Of a stretch of DNA of 9,914 nt, positions 6,158 to 9,914 are shown piece by piece (position 1 is the stretch's first letter; each line of letters begins with the position of its first letter). This stretch comes from Alphaproteobacteria bacterium UBA3307 (GTDB taxonomy: Bacteria; Pseudomonadota; Alphaproteobacteria; RF32; CAG-239), in NCBI GenBank assembly GCA_002361365.1, contig DEST01000108.1:1-9914 (forward strand), written 5' to 3'. A model generated the notes under the pieces. The model was given only the letters and a program-made list of their open reading frames with translations. It did not search any database and was not told the DNA's origin. Both the position numbers and the translations under genes were made by a program.

Positions 6158-7383
6158 TTGAGCTTAAAACTATCCTTAAAATTGCCATCCGCGCAATTCA
6201 AGCCAATAAAATGCGCTCAGTGCTGACCAGTCTCGGTATTATTATCGGTGTGGCGGCAGTAATTATTCTGCTTTCCATTGGTAACGGTACACAACAGTCA
6301 ATTGAAAATGAAATGCGCAGTATGGGGACAAACCTTGTAATGATTCGTTCCGGTGCCTCTACTTCCGGAGGCGCTCGAATGGGACGCGGTTCTCAACCGA
6401 CTTTGAAAAACGGTGATGCTGATGCCATACAGGAAAAAATTCCCTCAATTCGTCTTGCTGTTCCGGTAGTGAACGACAGCGGACAGCTGATTTACGGCAA
6501 TACCAACTGGTCAACCAGTATCGTCGGCACAGATAACCGTTATTTTCAGATTAAAGAATGGGATTTGGCTTATGGACGTTTTTTTAACGAAAATGATGTT
6601 CGTACAGCCAATAAAGTGGTTATTTTAGGGCAAACTGTCGCACAAGAACTTTTCGGCGACATTGATCCGTTGGGTAAAACTATTCGGGTTAAGGGATTGC
6701 CGTTTGTGGTTATCGGTACCCTCACCGTCCGCGGACAAAGCGGTCCGGGGCAAGATCAGGACGATATGGTTTACATTCCGCTGTCAACAGCGCAAAAAAA
6801 GGTTTCCGGCACCCAATTTCCGGATATGGTAAATCAGCTGATGCTACAGGCGCAAACCGCACAAGATACCTACACATCACAAGAAGAAATCAAAGCTCTG
6901 CTTCGTCAACGCCATAATTTAGGCCTAAACAAAGATGACGATTTTACGATTATGAATTTTACGCAATTTATGGAAATGATGCAGAGTTCCTCTCAGACTA
7001 TGACGATTTTTCTTGGTTTTATTGCGTCTATTTCGTTGATTGTCGGCGGTATTGGTATTATGAACATTATGTTGGTTTCAGTTACCGAACGCACGCGTGA
7101 AATAGGAATTCGTATGGCTATCGGCGCCAAAAGCTGGGATATTCGTTTGCAATTTTTGATGGAAGCACTGATACTATCTCTCATCGGCGGATTAATCGGT
7201 GTTGCTTTCGGTATTCTGGGGGTATTTATTTTACCTAAAGTAACATCTATCACGGCAGTGCTTTCAACATTTTATGTATTGTTACCATTTGGATTTTCCG
7301 GCGTTGTCGGACTGATTTTTGGCTTTTTTCCGGCGTATAAAGCCTCACTTTTGAACCCGATTACCGCCTTAAGATACGAATAA
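6154..7383 (+). CDS. MacB-type ABC transporter permease (FtsX fold)
   Basis: This is the membrane subunit of the exporter, 409 residues. One N-terminal membrane helix (about 22-44, starting R-S-V-L-T-S-L-G-I-I-I-G-V) is followed by a large periplasmic MacB-PCD domain (about 45-280). Three C-terminal helices follow (about 282-308, 335-361, 371-395). Between helices 2 and 3 lies the conserved coupling segment S-V-T-E-R-T-R-E-I-G-I-R with M-A-I-G-A-K (309-326), typical of FtsX-family permeases. The protein ends P-I-T-A-L-R-Y-E, the usual C-terminus of MacB permeases. With the separate ATPase and adaptor it makes a tripartite export system that probably handles a peptide, lipid-linked compound or drug. 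An outer-membrane channel gene is not present in the window. No terminator is visible after the stop. Confidence 0.95.
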   Translation: MIELKTILKIAIRAIQANKMRSVLTSLGIIIGVAAVIILLSIGNGTQQSIENEMRSMGTNLVMIRSGASTSGGARMGRGSQPTLKNGDADAIQEKIPSIRLAVPVVNDSGQLIYGNTNWSTSIVGTDNRYFQIKEWDLAYGRFFNENDVRTANKVVILGQTVAQELFGDIDPLGKTIRVKGLPFVVIGTLTVRGQSGPGQDQDDMVYIPLSTAQKKVSGTQFPDMVNQLMLQAQTAQDTYTSQEEIKALLRQRHNLGLNKDDDFTIMNFTQFMEMMQSSSQTMTIFLGFIASISLIVGGIGIMNIMLVSVTERTREIGIRMAIGAKSWDIRLQFLMEALILSLIGGLIGVAFGILGVFILPKVTSITAVLSTFYVLLPFGFSGVVGLIFGFFPAYKASLLNPITALRYE

Positions 7384-7396
7384 TTAAAAATACATA

Positions 7397-7431
7397 TTGA
7401 CAAAAACAATAAATATTGTTACAAATATAAT
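7397..7431 (+). promoter_or_regulatory. Probable promoter with an internal palindrome
   Basis: TTGACA (7397-7402) is followed at 17 nt by TACAAA (7420-7425); a perfect TATAAT lies at 7426-7431 but at 23-nt spacing. The spacer holds the inverted repeat AACAAT-AAAT-ATTGTT (7405-7420), placed where a repressor site would be. Promoter function is likely. The operator reading is speculative, and the repeat could simply be AT-rich chance. Confidence 0.45.
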
Positions 7432-7481
7432 CACTTTATTTATGATTATAGAAATTTATTATTCATTCAAATACTACTATT

Positions 7482-8402
7482 ATGGAAAAAATCAAAACTT
7501 TTTTCAGAATGTATCTCAAGGAGGTATGTTTTGTAGTTGTTATGGCTCTTGCAACCTTGTGTTTAATGGCTACTGCTGATAAACAGCCGGTCAACGACGC
7601 GGTATACGGGGCTTATGGTATAACCAATATTTTCGTACTCTTCGGCCTGTTGGTCTATGGATTTAACAGAAACGAGATTTCCGTTAAAAAGCTTAAGAGC
7701 TTTAACTATGTGGCTGCCATTACTATTATTGCCATTATCGGTGCTCTGATACTTTATGCAAGATATTTGTTACAACATATGCCGGCAACAGATATAATCA
7801 ACATCGGCGGTTGCGGAATTGTCTGCTCTTTTGGTTGCGGTTGGTATATAGACAATCGTACCGAAAAAGCTGTAGCCTTAGAACAGCTTAAAGAAAACAG
7901 ACCAGATTTGTACTTACGCAAGCTGATAAATATGCAATATTCGCTTTCTGAGAACCAGCTATTCAAGATTTTTTATCTGGAAGATGCCGAAAATTTATTT
8001 GCAAAATATTTGCAATATGGCGAATTACCCGATTCGGTGGAGATTAAATTGGTTGAGCAACCATACTTCTTGAATATGTTGAAGCATAATCTTCCGCCTT
8101 TTGGGCTTAATGATAACGCTGATTCCAGAATGTTTTATCAGCCGAATGCATCGGAACTTATTTGGCAATATGTGCAAAATGGCAATAGTTTCAGTAAGCA
8201 TAATGAGCTTAAAATATTCAATTTGCCTAATGCCTCGCAGATTATTGAAACTTATATCTGTAGGTATAATCTCTCAGACGAAGGAGAACTGAAAATGCTC
8301 GATTTGCCAAACGCACAAGAGTTGTTGGATTTTTATGTTCAGCAATACGATTTAAGTCCCGCAGCTTGTGCATTAGCTAAAGAAAAAGGTCTTAAAATAT
8401 AA
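7482..8402 (+). CDS. Four-helix membrane protein with a 27-residue repeat tail
   Basis: This protein has 306 residues and I do not recognise a named family. The first 125 residues contain four membrane helices (about 13-31, 44-61, 76-95, 104-123). The fourth is glycine/cysteine-rich. The remainder is soluble and, with both ends of a four-helix protein on the same side and basic flanks (K-K-L-K after helix 2, basic N-terminus), probably cytoplasmic. From residue 155 to 290 there are five tandem copies of a 27-residue repeat, each predicted to be two short helices, then a capping piece rich in A and K. Such solenoids usually bind proteins. The ATG at 7482 lacks a Shine-Dalgarno. The gene has its own probable promoter and a terminator, so it looks like a single-gene unit. 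Confidence 0.8.
   Translation: MEKIKTFFRMYLKEVCFVVVMALATLCLMATADKQPVNDAVYGAYGITNIFVLFGLLVYGFNRNEISVKKLKSFNYVAAITIIAIIGALILYARYLLQHMPATDIINIGGCGIVCSFGCGWYIDNRTEKAVALEQLKENRPDLYLRKLINMQYSLSENQLFKIFYLEDAENLFAKYLQYGELPDSVEIKLVEQPYFLNMLKHNLPPFGLNDNADSRMFYQPNASELIWQYVQNGNSFSKHNELKIFNLPNASQIIETYICRYNLSDEGELKMLDLPNAQELLDFYVQQYDLSPAACALAKEKGLKI
7944..8351 (+). repeat. Five tandem 27-residue protein repeats
   Basis: The copies encode residues 155-181, 182-208, 209-236 (28 residues), 237-263 and 264-290 of the membrane protein. Shared pattern: L-S-x-x-x-E-L-K-I-F-x-L-P-N-A, then x-E-L-I-x-x-Y-x-x-x-Y-x. Copies 4 and 5 are closest to each other; copy 2 is the most degenerate. They are visible at protein level only; the DNA has diverged. 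Confidence 0.8.
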
Positions 8403-8408
8403 AAATAC

Positions 8409-8450
8409 GAAAGCTGTCAGGGTTGAAAAATCCGGCAGCTTTCATATTTT
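8409..8450 (+). terminator. Rho-independent terminator after the repeat membrane protein
   Basis: GAAAGCTG (8409-8416) pairs perfectly with CAGCTTTC (8436-8443), with additional inner pairs possible. A T-rich tail ATATTTT follows. It starts 6 nt after the stop codon. Confidence 0.75.
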
Positions 8451-8461
8451 GTAATAAAATG

Positions 8462-8497
8462 TTGATTTATATGAACAAATACAATAACATATATAAT
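8462..8497 (+). promoter_or_regulatory. Possible promoter of the lipoprotein hydrolase gene
   Basis: TTGATT (8462-8467) is followed at 17 nt by TAACAT (8485-8490). A perfect TATAAT lies at 8492-8497 but lacks a matching -35. Either would start transcription at or very near the chosen ATG at 8501, implying a leaderless or very short-leader mRNA, or a start at the ATG at 8519. Confidence 0.3.
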
Positions 8498-8500
8498 GTT

Positions 8501-9256
8501 ATGATAATAAAGATTAAAATGTTTATTCTATGCATATTGCTTTCCGGTTGCCATACACTCTATATTCCGGAAGATTTTGCTTATACAGAAGTTAAAACAC
8601 CTGATTTTGATTTTGCCATTTGGCAAAAAATCACTGATAAAAACGCCGACTATAAAGTATATATTGAAGGTGACGGTTATTCTTTTAATGAAAACGGAAT
8701 TCCTACAAATGACCCTACTCCACGTGGAGTTTTAGTGCGCGAATTGGCATTTGGAGATACACATGCAAATGTAATTTATATGGCACGTGCCTGCCAATTT
8801 ATACAGCATAAAAAATGTACGCAAAAATATTGGACAACCGCACGTTTTGCACCGGAAATAATTGCAGCACAAGCAATAGCTCTTAAACAGATTACAGGCA
8901 CCGCTCCGATAACGCTTGTCGGATTTTCCGGCGGAGCGCAAGTTGCCGGACTGATTTCGGTTTTGTATCCGGAAATTAAAATACATAAAATCATTACAAT
9001 TGCCGGAAATCTTGACCATCCGGCGTGGACACAATATCATCAGGTGTTGCCTTTGGCGGATTCTCTTGATTTAAATAACTATCGTACGCAATTGGCTCAA
9101 TTTAAGCAAGTTCATTATGTCGGAACTGCCGATGAAGTTATGCCTCCGTTTTTAAATCAAAAATTTGTTACGGATAAAGCAACTATCATCAAAGTAAAAG
9201 GGGCAACACATAACAATGGTTGGCAATCTGTTATTCCGCAAATTCAGGCTTATTAA
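8501..9256 (+). CDS. Lipoprotein alpha/beta hydrolase
   Basis: This is a probable exported, lipid-anchored serine hydrolase of 251 residues. The N-terminus (M-I-I-K-I-K-M-F-I-L-C-I-L-L-S-G-C) is a short lipoprotein signal with lipobox L-S-G-C, modified Cys17. The catalytic nucleophile is Ser143 in G-F-S-G-G; likely triad partners are Asp211 (G-T-A-D-E-V-M-P-P) and His237 (G-A-T-H-N-N-G-W). Other segments, I-E-G-D-G-Y-S-F near 55, D-P-T-P-R near 71-75, the Y-W-T-T-A-R-F-A-P-E segment near 110-119, and A-G-N-L-D-H-P-A-W near 168, match a proteobacterial alpha/beta hydrolase group that I recall as conserved but without an assigned substrate. Start choice: 8501 gives basic residues before the hydrophobic core. 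The ATG at 8519 would remove them but fits the promoter better; starts upstream would lie in the terminator. Its stop overlaps the convergent kinase gene. Confidence 0.85.
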   Translation: MIIKIKMFILCILLSGCHTLYIPEDFAYTEVKTPDFDFAIWQKITDKNADYKVYIEGDGYSFNENGIPTNDPTPRGVLVRELAFGDTHANVIYMARACQFIQHKKCTQKYWTTARFAPEIIAAQAIALKQITGTAPITLVGFSGGAQVAGLISVLYPEIKIHKIITIAGNLDHPAWTQYHQVLPLADSLDLNNYRTQLAQFKQVHYVGTADEVMPPFLNQKFVTDKATIIKVKGATHNNGWQSVIPQIQAY

Positions 9257-9914
9257 GAGATTGATACATTTTCTAACGTTTTTAACGCCCTGAAATAGCC
9301 GTATACTATCAACAATAAACAAAACTGCTTCCGCAAAGATTGTTTTTCGTCATTAGCCAGACGCCTTTTAAGAAGATTGATATAGAATATCTGCATACCA
9401 TATATCCATTGGGATTTGGGTAATGCTATATGTTGTGTCATTTGTTTGATTATATTTTTTAGGCGAGAAGTGTGACCGAACAAACCTCTAAAACCGGCAA
9501 GTTCTAAAGCTAAACCGCATAAATCTTCAACAATGTAGCCGTATCGCAACTGTTCCCAATCTAAAATATGTAACTTGTTGTCTGCCGAAATCAGAATATT
9601 ATTGGTAGTTAAATCTCCGTGAATCAAATCATTATTTGTCGGTAAATAAATCAAATCCTGTTTTATGCGTTGCCAAATATGACGATATATAAAGCGATTC
9701 AAAATACCGATAGACTGACTAAAAATCTTTTCCAATTCAGCACATAATTGCAACATATTTTGCATCGGTTCAATAAAATTTGCCGGTAGCTGACAAGATG
9801 GTAATGTATTATAACTTGCAAAAAAATTTTTCCAGAATTGAAAAGTCGTACAATCAGTATAACGAAGTTTGTGTCCATCATAATAAGGCATTACCAAAAA
9901 TTTGTAACCGGCAA
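9253..9914 (-). CDS. APH/choline kinase-family phosphotransferase, 5' end missing
   Basis: The frame continues off the right edge of the window, reading A-G-Y-K-F-L-V-M-P-Y-Y-D-G. This is the hinge segment that precedes the C-lobe in this fold, so the N-lobe is outside and the TTG near 9897 is not the start. In the visible 220 residues, the catalytic loop L-I-H-G-D-L-T-T-N-N (catalytic Asp at 9613-9615) and the metal-binding Asp in H-I-L-D-W-E (9559-9561) are both intact. The enzyme should therefore transfer phosphate from ATP to a small-molecule hydroxyl. The W-E after the Asp and the V-E-D-L that follows are common in choline/ethanolamine-kinase-like and fructosamine-kinase-like members. 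The substrate cannot be told, and the sequence alone gives no reason to call it an antibiotic resistance gene. Its stop overlaps the hydrolase stop. Confidence 0.85.
   Translation of the reverse strand, partial: AGYKFLVMPYYDGHKLRYTDCTTFQFWKNFFASYNTLPSCQLPANFIEPMQNMLQLCAELEKIFSQSIGILNRFIYRHIWQRIKQDLIYLPTNNDLIHGDLTTNNILISADNKLHILDWEQLRYGYIVEDLCGLALELAGFRGLFGHTSRLKNIIKQMTQHIALPKSQWIYGMQIFYINLLKRRLANDEKQSLRKQFCLLLIVYGYFRALKTLENVSIS

Noticed and set aside
6154..7383. Broken or truncated MacB, since the E. coli protein is one fused chain
   Set aside because: Both the ATPase and the permease are full length with all motifs; the split form is a common arrangement, not a lesion.
7397..7579. Short plus-strand reading frame with AAGGAGG at 7518-7524 near an ATG at 7526
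   Set aside because: The purine run is only 1 nt from that ATG and encodes Lys-Glu in the real gene; the frame is short and lies inside the 7482-8402 gene and its promoter.
8423..8500. TTG start for the lipoprotein hydrolase
   Set aside because: It lies in the loop of the preceding terminator and would bury the lipoprotein signal inside the protein.
9253..9914. Aminoglycoside resistance determinant
   Set aside because: Only the general catalytic and metal-binding motifs of the fold are visible, and these are shared by choline, fructosamine and many other kinases; no mobile element or resistance context is present.

Overview
The window reads as AT-rich bacterial chromosome with short intergenic gaps, standard genetic code and canonical sigma-70-type promoters: several TTGACA or TTGA-type -35 boxes sit exactly 17 nt from TATA-like -10 boxes. 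Together with bactofilin, SmpB, a MacAB-type exporter and a Gram-negative lipoprotein signal, this suggests a proteobacterium. The small membrane-anchored repeat proteins and overall style resemble the uncultured low-GC Alphaproteobacteria of animal guts, but that placement is inference. No rRNA, tRNA, tmRNA, CRISPR array, transposase or phage gene was seen.

Layout. (1) Bases 1-644: the 3' part of a membrane-anchored protein of unknown function, cut by the left edge. (2) 699-2369 (minus): a membrane-anchored putative zinc metallopeptidase with an HEEWH motif. It converges on the first gene over a bidirectional hairpin terminator with a duplicated arm. (3) 2508-3071 (plus): a soluble helical protein of unknown function, divergent from the metallopeptidase and ended by a strong hairpin terminator. 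(4) 3130-4059 (minus): a two-gene operon, bactofilin then smpB, with the bactofilin stop codon directly abutting the smpB ATG. (5) 4278-7383 (plus): a three-gene MacAB-type export operon (periplasmic adaptor, ATPase, FtsX-fold permease) whose genes overlap by 1 and 4 nt. (6) 7482-8402 (plus): a four-helix membrane protein whose cytoplasmic tail carries five copies of a 27-residue repeat. (7) 8501-9256 (plus): a lipoprotein alpha/beta hydrolase. (8) 9253-9914 (minus): a phosphotransferase of the APH/choline kinase fold, cut by the right edge, whose stop codon overlaps that of the hydrolase.

How the genes work together. The MacAB set is one functional unit and would need an outer-membrane TolC-type channel encoded elsewhere. 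Bactofilin (cell-shape scaffold) and SmpB (ribosome rescue) share a transcript but no obvious pathway. The other genes appear to be single transcription units. The least described material is the HEEWH membrane protein, the 27-residue-repeat membrane protein with its probable distant relative at the left edge, and a striking over-abundance of the hexamer TTCCGG/CCGGAA across the window.
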